Assembly (NCBI GenBank): GCA_026985495.1
Contig: JALSQJ010000167.1
Location: 1 to 9,590, forward strand
Direction of reading: 5' to 3'
Source: Campylobacteraceae bacterium
GTDB lineage: Bacteria; Campylobacterota; Campylobacteria; Campylobacterales; Sulfurovaceae
DNA: 9,590 nt
The stretch's first letter is position 1, and every line of letters starts with the position of its first letter. The position numbers and the translations under genes are program-made. The notes below the pieces were generated by a model. That model was not told the DNA's origin. It did no database searches and was given only the letters and a program-made list of their open reading frames with translations. Of this stretch, positions 1 to 6,839 are shown piece by piece.

Positions 1-42
1 AAAGTATCTATAAGGGAAACTTTAATCCCCTTTTAAATTACC

Positions 43-78
43 TACTAAAAAATATACCAAACTGGTTACTTTTTAGTA
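43..78. terminator. Long stem-loop downstream of lpxD, candidate (possibly bidirectional) terminator
   Basis: The arms at 43-58 and 64-78 pair over about 15 bp with one bulged base and a five-base loop (AAACT). The outer stem is A/T-rich and the loop-closing end is two G-C pairs. Read on the minus strand the 3' arm contains a run of six T, and the structure starts 24 bases after the lpxD stop, so it is well placed to end the ilvB-ilvH-lpxD transcript. The 3' arm read on the plus strand also has a T run, so it could serve an incoming plus-strand gene. No long T tract follows the stem on either strand. Termination is inferred from structure and position only. Confidence 0.5.
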
Positions 79-102
79 CAGTATTTTTAGGACTTTTCTA
101 CT

Positions 103-1062
103 TTATGAGGAAGTTTTTCTCTTTAGCAAAGAGGATAATTTAACATGATTTCGTAGCCACTCCCTATGCTCAATAGCAGGAAAACCAGCATAGGTCTTTC
201 CACCTTTAAGTGACTTAGTTACACCACTCTTTCCTGCAATAGTTACAAAATCTCCAAGTTCTAAATGACCTGCTACAGCTGATTGCCCACCTAAAATCAG
301 ATTTCGTCCTGTTTTAGTTGAACCTGCAATACCTGATTGTCCTGCCATTAAAGAGTGTTCACCAATATCACAATTGTGTCCAATCTGAATCAGATTATCT
401 ATCTTAGTGCCTCTACGAATATAGGTTGTTCCAAAGACTGCTCTATCTATAGTAGAGTTTGCTCCAATCTCAACATCATTCTCTAAAACAACATTACCAT
501 TTTGATAAATCTTAATATGTTCACCCATTTTGGTATGGGCAAAACCATAACCATCTGAACCAATAACTGCTCCTGCATGAACGATACAGTTATCACCTAT
601 TTTGGTAGCGTGATAGAGCGTTACATTGGGGTAAATGAGTGTATTTGAACCTATGGTTACATTGTCTCCAATATATGCTCCTGCTAAAATAGTAACATTG
701 TCACCTAAAACTACATCTTTACCAAATCTAACTCGTTTATCTATATCACATCCACTTCCCATAGTAGGGTGTCCACCTTTGGTCTCTATCTTATATGCAA
801 AGAGTTTAGAGGCTAATGCTAATTTTAGATATGGTTCATCTGTAACTAAAGCAGTTGTTGTTTTAGGCAAGAGAGTGGCAAACTCCTCTGAAATTAATAC
901 TGCTGCTGCTTTTGTATTTGGTAGCTCTTTTAGATACTTTTTATCATTAAAAAATGAGATTTCCAAAGAGGTAGCTTCATTAAGCGTATGAAGTCCTGTT
1001 ATCTCTACATCATCACCCTCAAAAGCGATACCTATCTCTTGACATATTTGTGTTAATTTCAT
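103..1062 (-). CDS. lpxD: UDP-3-O-acylglucosamine N-acyltransferase LpxD
   Basis: LpxD transfers a 3-hydroxyacyl chain from acyl carrier protein to the 2-amino group of UDP-3-O-acylglucosamine, the third step of lipid A synthesis, in the cytosol. The 319-residue protein has the usual layout: an N-terminal uridine-binding domain (about 1-95), a left-handed beta helix of hexapeptide repeats (about 100-280, e.g. IGDNVTIGSN) and a C-terminal helical tail after YAGFPA (291-296). GSDGYGFA lies at 168-175. His229 in IGHNCDIG matches the catalytic His of the family (His239 in E. coli). The length is slightly below the roughly 340 residues of E. coli LpxD, normal for this phylum. GGAAGAGA sits directly before the ATG. 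It follows ilvH by 27 bases on the same strand and is probably its last co-transcribed gene; I recall the same ilv-lpxD order in Campylobacter. Nothing essential looks missing. Confidence 0.96.
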   Translation of the reverse strand: MKLTQICQEIGIAFEGDDVEITGLHTLNEATSLEISFFNDKKYLKELPNTKAAAVLISEEFATLLPKTTTALVTDEPYLKLALASKLFAYKIETKGGHPTMGSGCDIDKRVRFGKDVVLGDNVTILAGAYIGDNVTIGSNTLIYPNVTLYHATKIGDNCIVHAGAVIGSDGYGFAHTKMGEHIKIYQNGNVVLENDVEIGANSTIDRAVFGTTYIRRGTKIDNLIQIGHNCDIGEHSLMAGQSGIAGSTKTGRNLILGGQSAVAGHLELGDFVTIAGKSGVTKSLKGGKTYAGFPAIEHREWLRNHVKLSSLLKRKTSS

Positions 1063-1089
1063 TCTCTTCCCATTTTTATTTAAAATAAT

Positions 1090-1578
1090 CTATCGCTCGA
1101 TAGCAACAACTCCACCACGTACAATCTCTATAGGATTATAACGTTCAACTGCTTCTGCAAAGTGCCTTACACGACATGGTTCATCTGCAACCATTCCAAT
1201 AAACATATCAACACCAACATTGACAATACCACCATTATAAGCACTACAAAGTGCCTCAACATCTGCTAAACTCTCTTCAATAGGAAACTTTACAAGTACC
1301 ATCTCCTTCTCAACCATCTCTTCATGTTCAACAACTTTATAAACAGGAACCAGTTTATGCAGCTGTTTTGTTATCTGTTCTAAAACTTTAGCATTACCTT
1401 TGGTTACAATGGTTATATGTGAGAGGTTAGAGTTAGGTACAGGAGCAACTGTTAAAGTTTCAATATTATACCCTCGTCCAGCAAAAAGTCCTGAAATTCT
1501 TGAAAGAACAGAGCTCTCATTCTCTACTAAAACAGAGATAACTCTTCTAACATTATTTGCATTTTTTAAATGTGCCAT
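1090..1578 (-). CDS. ilvH: Acetolactate synthase (AHAS) small regulatory subunit
   Basis: This is the regulatory subunit of acetohydroxyacid synthase, which stimulates the catalytic subunit and confers feedback inhibition by valine. At 162 residues it matches E. coli IlvH (about 163). An N-terminal ACT domain spans about residues 11-85, with the typical RRVISVLVENESSVLSRISG and the GRGYNIETLTVAP stretch that forms the effector interface. A C-terminal small-subunit domain fills about 90-160 (VLVKFP, then IVRGGVVAIER at the end). Its ATG lies two bases after the ilvB stop, and its ribosome site GAGGAG is inside the last codons of ilvB, so the two subunits are probably translationally coupled, fitting their joint assembly. 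The symbol ilvN is used for the same family. Valine sensitivity is family knowledge and not shown by the sequence. Confidence 0.96.
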   Translation of the reverse strand: MAHLKNANNVRRVISVLVENESSVLSRISGLFAGRGYNIETLTVAPVPNSNLSHITIVTKGNAKVLEQITKQLHKLVPVYKVVEHEEMVEKEMVLVKFPIEESLADVEALCSAYNGGIVNVGVDMFIGMVADEPCRVRHFAEAVERYNPIEIVRGGVVAIER

Positions 1579-1580
1579 GA

Positions 1581-3278
1581 CTACTTCTCCTCTTTTTTAG
1601 GTAACATCATGTTATATAATGCTCCTGCTGCAGGAACCATTGGTAGAACATTTTCAAAACGTGCAACTTGTACATTAATAAAAGCTACTTTATCTTTTTC
1701 AATAGCATCTTTTAGTGCTGTATCAAACTCTGCTTTTGTAGTAACATCATAACCAACTCCATGGCACGATTCTGCCAATGCTTTAAAATTTGGTTGATAA
1801 CTTAAATCAGTTTCAGAATAACGCTCTTCATAGAAAAATGTCTGCCATTGACGAACCATTCCTAAAAAGTGATTATTTAAAATAATATTTATTACTGGAA
1901 TTTTATATTCAGAAGCTGTCACTAACTCTTGAACATTCATCAAAATAGAGCCATCACCTGTAATATTAATAACCGTTTTATCTGGAAAAGCCTTTTTTGC
2001 TCCTAGTGCAGCTGGAAAACCAAATCCCATAGTTCCTAGTCCACCAGAGTTTATCCATTGGCGTGGTCTATCAAATGGGTAGTGTTGTGCTGCCCACATC
2101 TGATGCTGTCCAACATCAGAAGTAATAATAGCCTCTTCTCCAACCAACTCCCCTATTCTCTCTATTACCCATTGAGGTTTTATAACATCGTCAGAGTCTA
2201 TATAAGATTGAGGGTGAAGATTGTCATAACGCTCCAATACCTCTCTCCAATCTGCATAACGTTCAGGTTTAATTTTACCTTCAAGTCTCTCAATAAACTT
2301 CTCTAAAACATTATTTAAATCACCAACTATAGGGTAGTCAACATCTACCAACTTACCAATATTAGCAGGGTCTATATCTACATGAATAATATCAGCATAC
2401 TTAGCAAATTCAGAGAGTTTACCAGTTACCCTATCATCAAATCTTGCACCCAAAGAGATAATCAAGTCGGTCTCACTCATTGCCATGTTAGAAGAGTAGT
2501 TACCATGCATTCCTAACATTCCTTGAAGAAGTGGATTTTTAGCCCCCATTACACCTCTAGCCATCAAAGTCTCAACAGCAGGTATCTGACCCATATCTGC
2601 TAGTTTACGAACCAATTCACTAGAGTTAGAGATAGTAACACCACCACCAATATAGAGTAGAGGTTTTTTTGCTTTTAAAATAGCCTCTATAGCCTTTTCT
2701 ATTTGACGATTATTCCCTTTAATCGTAGGTTTAAAACTTGGGATATTAACCTCTTTAGGGTACTCAAACTCACCAAATTCGGCTGTAATATCTTTAGGAA
2801 TATCTACAAGAACAGGTCCTGGTCTTCCTGTTCTAGCAATATGAAATGCCTCTTTTAAAATACGTGGTAATTCTGAAAGTTCACGAACCAAAAAATTATG
2901 TTTTGTACAAGGACGAGATATACCAATAGCATCTATCTCTTGAAATCCATCTGTTCCAATTAATGACAAAGGAACTTGTCCAGAGATAACAACCATAGGA
3001 ATTGAGTCCATATAGGCTGTTGCTAAACCTGTTACAGCATTTGTAAAACCAGGCCCACTTGTTACCATGGCAACACCAACCTCACCATTAGCTCTAGCAT
3101 AACCATCAGCAGCATGAACAGATGCTTGTTCATGCCTGTTTAAGATGTGTTCAAACCCATCTTGCTTATATATCTCATCATATACGTTCATGATAGCACC
3201 ACCAGGGTAACCAAAAACGGTTTTTACACCCTCGGCTATCAGTGCCTCACAAACCATCTGTGCACCGTTCATCTTCAT
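1581..3278 (-). CDS. ilvB: Acetolactate synthase (AHAS) large catalytic subunit
   Basis: This thiamine-diphosphate enzyme condenses two pyruvates to 2-acetolactate, or pyruvate with 2-oxobutyrate to 2-aceto-2-hydroxybutyrate, the committed step toward valine, leucine and isoleucine. The 565 residues show the three-domain fold: the N-terminal PYR domain with catalytic Glu50 in RHEQASVHAADGYAR, the central FAD-binding domain (about 190-350, with RFDDR at 279-283), and the C-terminal PP domain with the TPP/Mg motif running from GDGS (441-444) to NN (468-469). GMVRQWQ (473-479) includes Trp478, the AHAS-type tryptophan, and GQVPLSLIGTDGFQE (100-114) is also AHAS-like, which separates it from other TPP decarboxylases. 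GGAG eight bases before the first ATG supports this start over the ATG two codons downstream. The symbol ilvI is used for the same family. It leads the ilvB-ilvH-lpxD unit and may be controlled by the structured upstream region. Confidence 0.96.
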   Translation of the reverse strand: MKMNGAQMVCEALIAEGVKTVFGYPGGAIMNVYDEIYKQDGFEHILNRHEQASVHAADGYARANGEVGVAMVTSGPGFTNAVTGLATAYMDSIPMVVISGQVPLSLIGTDGFQEIDAIGISRPCTKHNFLVRELSELPRILKEAFHIARTGRPGPVLVDIPKDITAEFGEFEYPKEVNIPSFKPTIKGNNRQIEKAIEAILKAKKPLLYIGGGVTISNSSELVRKLADMGQIPAVETLMARGVMGAKNPLLQGMLGMHGNYSSNMAMSETDLIISLGARFDDRVTGKLSEFAKYADIIHVDIDPANIGKLVDVDYPIVGDLNNVLEKFIERLEGKIKPERYADWREVLERYDNLHPQSYIDSDDVIKPQWVIERIGELVGEEAIITSDVGQHQMWAAQHYPFDRPRQWINSGGLGTMGFGFPAALGAKKAFPDKTVINITGDGSILMNVQELVTASEYKIPVINIILNNHFLGMVRQWQTFFYEERYSETDLSYQPNFKALAESCHGVGYDVTTKAEFDTALKDAIEKDKVAFINVQVARFENVLPMVPAAGALYNMMLPKKEEK

Positions 3279-3314
3279 GAATTCAGCTCCAATCGTCTTG
3301 TAATTTTGGGGCTG

Positions 3315-3320
3315 ATTTTA
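3315..3320 (-). promoter_or_regulatory. Possible -10 box for ilvB-ilvH-lpxD
   Basis: On the minus strand GCTAAAATC contains TAAAAT, one mismatch from TATAAT, 36 bases before the ilvB start and just downstream of the terminator-like hairpin. An A/T-rich stretch with T runs lies upstream and there is no clear -35 box, as is usual for sigma-70 promoters of this phylum. The call is weak because A/T-rich DNA yields such boxes by chance. TATGAT at 3365-3370 on the same strand is an alternative that would put the hairpin close to or inside the leader. Confidence 0.3.
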
Positions 3321-3333
3321 GCTAAATTAGGAT

Positions 3334-3361
3334 AAAAAGGGTCTGAACCTGAGTTCGACGG
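3334..3361 (-). terminator. Hairpin plus T tract upstream of ilvB (terminator or attenuator)
   Basis: On the minus strand GTCGAAC pairs with GTTCAGAC (one bulged A) around the loop TCAG: bases 3357-3359 pair with 3341-3343 and 3353-3356 with 3345-3348. The stem is followed by CC and then five T (3338-3334). This is a plausible short rho-independent terminator. It lies about 80 bases after the stop of the last gene of the lptA-mrdA operon and about 55 bases before ilvB on the same strand. It could therefore end the upstream operon, or attenuate transcription entering ilvB. The stem is short (seven pairs), so confidence is moderate. Confidence 0.5.
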
Positions 3362-3365
3362 AATA

Positions 3366-3418
3366 TCATAGTCACAATTTTACGAGGTTTTTCATAGGCA
3401 ATGTCACATTTTTGCAGG
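3366..3418. repeat. Two imperfect direct repeat copies upstream of ilvB
   Basis: On the plus strand, 3366-3387 and 3392-3418 both read TCATA, then a GTCACA-anchored core followed by a T run, ending in GAGG or CAGG. The two GTCACA cores start 32 bases apart, near three helical turns. The second copy has five extra bases between TCATA and GTCACA. The stretch looks richer in G and C than other intergenic DNA here and contains no convincing reading frame. It may be a paired binding site, part of a leader RNA, or a piece of a dispersed intergenic repeat. Confidence 0.4.
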
Positions 3419-3439
3419 ACTAATCTGAATAATTAATCC
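3417..3439 (-). other. Stem-loop immediately after the stop of the Cys-rich protein gene
   Basis: On the minus strand GGATTAAT (3439-3432) pairs with ATTAGTCC (3424-3417) as eight pairs including one G-U wobble, around the seven-base loop TATTCAG. It begins on the base after the stop codon of the preceding gene. The following sequence is TGCAAAAATG with no T tract, so it is more likely a 3' end-protecting hairpin, or the edge of the repeated element next to it, than a classical terminator. Confidence 0.4.
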
Positions 3440-3832
3440 CTATGCTTTAGGACAAGATATTCCAGCACCTTCTAAACAGTAACTCTCTTTACACTCTGCT
3501 CCCTCATACTCGCTACAACAGGTTGCTATCTCCTCTTCTAATAACTTCTCATTCTCTTTAAATTTAGAAAATTTATCTTTAAATATTGAGAAAACAAACT
3601 TTGAAAAACTACTTTCTGTTGAACCACTCTTCTCATACATTCCCTCTAACGAAGTTAAATTAGGACGAATTTTTTGATGTATTTCATCTCTAATCTCATC
3701 TCTTAATGGGTCAGATTTAACTTTTGACTCTCTTTTTGTAAAAATATTTATAAATATTTTTATAAAATTGGAAAATAGAACTACTCCTACAGTTCCAAAA
3801 AGTATATAAATTACAACTGTTTTAATGTCCAT
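3440..3832 (-). CDS. Uncharacterised single-pass membrane protein with Cys-rich C-terminus
   Basis: I do not recognise a named family for this 130-residue protein. Residues about 5-30 form one hydrophobic segment. It is followed by a basic patch (KRESKVK, 33-39), which by the positive-inside rule puts the C-terminal part in the cytosol. The middle (40-100) is charged and probably helical. The last 26 residues hold five cysteines (105, 106, 114, 119, 127) in CC-x7-C-x4-C-x7-C spacing, suggesting metal binding or redox sensitivity. Its ATG overlaps the end of mrdA by 11 bases and AGAGG lies nine bases upstream, inside mrdA, so it is very likely a translated, coupled gene and the last of the operon. 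A link to cell-wall elongation is inferred from position only. Confidence 0.8.
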   Translation of the reverse strand: MDIKTVVIYILFGTVGVVLFSNFIKIFINIFTKRESKVKSDPLRDEIRDEIHQKIRPNLTSLEGMYEKSGSTESSFSKFVFSIFKDKFSKFKENEKLLEEEIATCCSEYEGAECKESYCLEGAGISCPKA

Positions 3833-5900
3833 GCTTTTTTACCTCTTTTTTCTTCTTCTCTGCTTCTAAATCTCTAAGTCGTATTTTACCCTTAAACTTA
3901 TCACCAAAATAACCCTCATTTGCCATCCATTTATAGATTTCAGCAGCAATAGGACCTGCTGTACTACCACCATGTCCTCCATGCTCTACCAATACAGTTA
4001 CTACATATTTTGGGTTTTTAAAAGGTGCATAAGTTGTCAACCACGCATGAGAACGGCTATAGTAGTCAAGTTGTGACTCCAGCATCCTTTTTTTATCCCC
4101 TTGGGGAATAGAGACAACTTGTGATGTTCCAGTTTTCCCTGCTACTATAATGGGTAGATGAGACATAGTTCGTCTTGCCGTTCCACGTGAAGAGTTACAG
4201 ACATCATACATACCTAAACGAATTGTATTTAAATCTTGCTGATTTACCTCAAAATTCTTATATTCAGGCTCTACTATTTTACCTGCTATCTTATGTGCAA
4301 AGTGTGGTGTAGGTAGTTTCTGTGTTGCTAAAAATGCCGTATATCTAGCAACCTGAAGAGGTGTTACATTATCATACCCTTGACCAATAGAAGAGATAAC
4401 TGTTTCACCTCTATACCATGACTGTTTATAGCGTCTTTGCTTCCATGCTTTATCAGGTATAACTCCTGCTTTTTCATGAGGTAAATCTACACCTGTTTTA
4501 ACTCCTAATCCCATTTTTCTTAGTGACTTTGCCATAGAGTTAATACCTGTTTTTAAAGCTTTATTATAGAAATAGACATCACAACTCTCTCTAATTGCTT
4601 TTCTTAAACCTACCTGTCCATGACCATAATGCGACCAACACCTAAATTTATGTTTACCTTTACCTAATGTAATGTACCCTTTACAGTATTCAGACTGATT
4701 AACTGCTGTTCCTGCTTTAGAGTATGAGAGTGCCATACCCATTTTAATACTTGAGCCAGGAGGGTAAAGCCCTGCAATCATCTTATTGGTAAAAGGATGA
4801 TTGAAATCTTTAAGTAATCTATTCCAATTTTTAGAAGAGATACCACCTACAAAAAGATTTGGGTCATAGGAGGGGTAAGATACTCCTGCTAAAATATCAC
4901 CATTGACATTCATAACTATAGCAACACCAGATTGGTCAACGAATAGTTGATTAATACGTTTTTGTAAGCCAAGGTCAATATTTAAAACTAAGTTTTGATT
5001 ATCTTTAGGTTCAACTTTTTCTAACTCTGCCACCTCTTTATTGGTTGCAGAAACTTTCACCAATCTATAGCCTAATTTACCTTGTAAAATACTATTATAC
5101 TGTAGTTCTAATCCTGATTTACCAACTACTCCTACCTTCTCAACTACACCAACTTTTCTACCCTTATCATCAAGCTCAACTGCATTTTTTTCTCTGTCTT
5201 TCTCATTTTGTTTTTTATTTGAACGTCCAACATACCCTACAATATGTGTTGCTAAACTTCCTGCTGGATACATACGTTTTGTTTCAGACTCAATTTTAAT
5301 TAATTTATTAATACTTAATTTAGGATAAGCACCTATCATCTCATCATAAATAATAAAGTCAACAACAGGAATAAATCGATGATTATAAGCTGAACTTTTA
5401 CTAATATATTTTAAAAATAGTTCATCTCTATTTAAATTAGGAAACTCTTTAACAATACTATCAATTGTTTTTACTAAATCTTTTTTTACATATCGTTGTA
5501 GTAGTTTTGTCTGATTTATATCTGGAAATTTTTTTAAAAAATATTTAAGTCGTTTTCCTAACTCTCTTCGATTATGTCGCATTACTCTTGTTAATTTAGT
5601 CAACTCAATATCTGGAAACTCACTATGAATATACTCTAACGTTTTTTTATATTTTTCATTTCTATATTTTGAGAGACTTGATGCTAGTTTAATTGAAAAT
5701 CCAATATTATTAACAGCTAAAAGTTTACCATTTCTATCAAGTATCTCACCACGTACAGGCTTTATAAAATATTTACGCTCAATATTCATATGTGCTAAGT
5801 TATCATAATAGTAGTTAGATTTAATACTAATTTGATAAATACGAGTAATCAACATTAACCAAAAGAGAATAAAGATAGTAATAATAATAAAAAATCTCAT
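3822..5900 (-). CDS. mrdA: Penicillin-binding protein 2 (peptidoglycan DD-transpeptidase, elongation)
   Basis: PBP2 cross-links peptidoglycan during lateral wall growth, working with a SEDS polymerase such as RodA in the elongasome; it is anchored in the inner membrane and acts in the periplasm. The sequence shows an N-terminal membrane segment (about 2-22), the class B non-catalytic domain beginning with RGEILDRNGKLLAVN (50-64), and a C-terminal transpeptidase domain with SSIK (383-386, nucleophile Ser383), SCD (439-441, the S-x-D form seen in PBP2) and KTGT (589-592). MYPAGSLATHIVGYVG (210-225) and GKSGLELQY (260-268) are typical. At 692 residues it is longer than E. coli PBP2 (about 630). 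Extra length comes from a repeated FPDI-type helical module at about 85-170, and residues 249-259 carry a small KVGVV duplication. The tail is lysine-rich. The start overlaps the preceding gene in ATGA. No rodA or mreB is in the window. Confidence 0.95.
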   Translation of the reverse strand: MRFFIIITIFILFWLMLITRIYQISIKSNYYYDNLAHMNIERKYFIKPVRGEILDRNGKLLAVNNIGFSIKLASSLSKYRNEKYKKTLEYIHSEFPDIELTKLTRVMRHNRRELGKRLKYFLKKFPDINQTKLLQRYVKKDLVKTIDSIVKEFPNLNRDELFLKYISKSSAYNHRFIPVVDFIIYDEMIGAYPKLSINKLIKIESETKRMYPAGSLATHIVGYVGRSNKKQNEKDREKNAVELDDKGRKVGVVEKVGVVGKSGLELQYNSILQGKLGYRLVKVSATNKEVAELEKVEPKDNQNLVLNIDLGLQKRINQLFVDQSGVAIVMNVNGDILAGVSYPSYDPNLFVGGISSKNWNRLLKDFNHPFTNKMIAGLYPPGSSIKMGMALSYSKAGTAVNQSEYCKGYITLGKGKHKFRCWSHYGHGQVGLRKAIRESCDVYFYNKALKTGINSMAKSLRKMGLGVKTGVDLPHEKAGVIPDKAWKQRRYKQSWYRGETVISSIGQGYDNVTPLQVARYTAFLATQKLPTPHFAHKIAGKIVEPEYKNFEVNQQDLNTIRLGMYDVCNSSRGTARRTMSHLPIIVAGKTGTSQVVSIPQGDKKRMLESQLDYYSRSHAWLTTYAPFKNPKYVVTVLVEHGGHGGSTAGPIAAEIYKWMANEGYFGDKFKGKIRLRDLEAEKKKKEVKKHGH

Positions 5901-6367
5901 AATATCAATCCAATCAATATATCAACTACTATATAGTAGAGTAACAACATATCTGCAATGATTGTTGAGGTACCAAAAAGTAAATCATAAATAAAGAGCA
6001 TCATATAGTAAGAAAAATCAATCAAAACAATTATAGCAAAAAGAAGACAAGCTCTACATCGTACTAAAAGCTTTAAACGAGGGTAGATAAAGATATATAT
6101 AATAGAGATCACAGTTATAGATAAAAAGAGAGGAAGTCTTAAATTTAAATCTAAATTGAGTAAAAAGATAAAAGCACTTACTACATAAAAAAAATTCTCT
6201 TTAAAGTTTATTATCAATATATACCCTACTATACCAATTAGAGGAGGTAAAAAGGTGTACATAGAGACTAAAAGTGGATATAGAAGCACAAATGAAGCTA
6301 ACATAATCTTTCTTTTTAAACTTATACCTTCATCATCATCAAATTTATTGTAGTTACTTAAACTCAT
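5897..6367 (-). CDS. Small polytopic inner-membrane protein, MreD-like position
   Basis: This 156-residue protein is almost entirely hydrophobic after a charged N-terminus (1-20, acidic DDDE then KRK). About five or six membrane segments can be drawn: near 21-38, 40-54, 58-72, 78-95, 106-128 and 136-155. I see no catalytic motif. Size, topology and location directly before mrdA (4-base ATGA overlap) are those of MreD, the membrane protein of the rod-shape system, and I recall an uncharacterised membrane protein gene between engB and the PBP2 gene in Campylobacter. Similarity to MreD is not obvious in the sequence, so the role is inference. AGAGAG sits directly before the ATG, four bases after the stop of the acetyltransferase gene. 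Confidence 0.8.
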   Translation of the reverse strand: MSLSNYNKFDDDEGISLKRKIMLASFVLLYPLLVSMYTFLPPLIGIVGYILIINFKENFFYVVSAFIFLLNLDLNLRLPLFLSITVISIIYIFIYPRLKLLVRCRACLLFAIIVLIDFSYYMMLFIYDLLFGTSTIIADMLLLYYIVVDILIGLIL

Positions 6368-6371
6368 CTCT

Positions 6372-6839
6372 CTACCCTGCGATTTTATAAACTAATGAGA
6401 TTTCATTGCATATAGGGAAATGGATACATTTAATACAATCTGTCCAAATTTTATGCTCTGGAATGGTCTCTTTAGCTATCTCAATAAAATTCATTTTTAT
6501 AAAAAACTCTGGAAGATAGGTCAAGACTAATACCTCTTCACCTACCCCAAGTTTTTTTGCCTCAACCAAAGCAGACTCAACCATCTTTTTTCCAATACTT
6601 TTACCTCTATGCTCACTAGAGACAATTAAAGAGCGAATTTCAGCTAATCTTGGTGAGTGAATATGTAACGCAACGTAACCAACTAACTCATTCTCTATTT
6701 TAGCCAAAATATATGAGCGAATATTGGTTGCTACCTCATCTTCACTTCTCTCTAAAATAACTCCATCTTTAACTTCAGATACTACCATCTTTTGCATTTG
6801 AGGGATATCATTAAGTGTTGCTTTAACTAATTTGACCAT
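6372..6839 (-). CDS. GNAT N-acetyltransferase, probable short ArgA-type N-acetylglutamate synthase
   Basis: The 155-residue protein is a single GNAT domain. HRGKSIGKKM (77-86) is the acetyl-CoA pyrophosphate-binding motif A (R-x-x-G-x-G), preceded by the strand AEIRSLIVS, and EFFIKMNF (111-118) is the usual late GNAT segment. The C-terminus KIWTDCIKCIHFPICNE (130-146), with Cys135, Cys138 and Cys144, resembles the DC-x2-C-x2-FP-x-C-E signature I associate with short bacterial ArgA proteins that make N-acetylglutamate from glutamate for arginine biosynthesis. Unlike E. coli ArgA it has no amino-acid kinase domain. It overlaps the end of engB by 13 bases, with GGAG seven bases before the ATG, and lies among envelope genes instead of arg genes. 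Substrate identity is likely but not proven by motif alone; argA would be the symbol if confirmed. Confidence 0.85.
   Translation of the reverse strand: MVKLVKATLNDIPQMQKMVVSEVKDGVILERSEDEVATNIRSYILAKIENELVGYVALHIHSPRLAEIRSLIVSSEHRGKSIGKKMVESALVEAKKLGVGEEVLVLTYLPEFFIKMNFIEIAKETIPEHKIWTDCIKCIHFPICNEISLVYKIAG

Noticed and set aside
12..34. AAGGG...CCCTT hairpin followed by four T on the plus strand
   Set aside because: Stem of only about five pairs with a loose loop and short T tract, and no plus-strand gene is visible to its left. Noted but not called as a terminator.
635..991. 118-codon plus-strand open frame within lpxD
   Set aside because: It lies antisense to a clearly conserved lpxD and its translation resembles no protein; a shadow frame.
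2058..2306. 82-codon plus-strand open frame within ilvB
   Set aside because: Antisense to conserved ilvB coding sequence, no credible product; a shadow frame.
3147..3335. Plus-strand open frame across the ilvB start and upstream region
   Set aside because: Mostly antisense to ilvB and runs through the terminator-like hairpin; no ribosome site or recognisable product.
3372..3395. Minus-strand mini-ORF MKNLVKL upstream of ilvB, possible ilv leader peptide
   Set aside because: Only seven codons with two Leu and one Val, no ribosome site before its ATG, and it lies inside the repeat. It is too weak to call an attenuator peptide.
5045..5299. 84-codon plus-strand hydrophobic open frame within mrdA
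   Set aside because: The hydrophobicity comes from T-rich complement of Lys/Glu codons of mrdA; not a real membrane protein.
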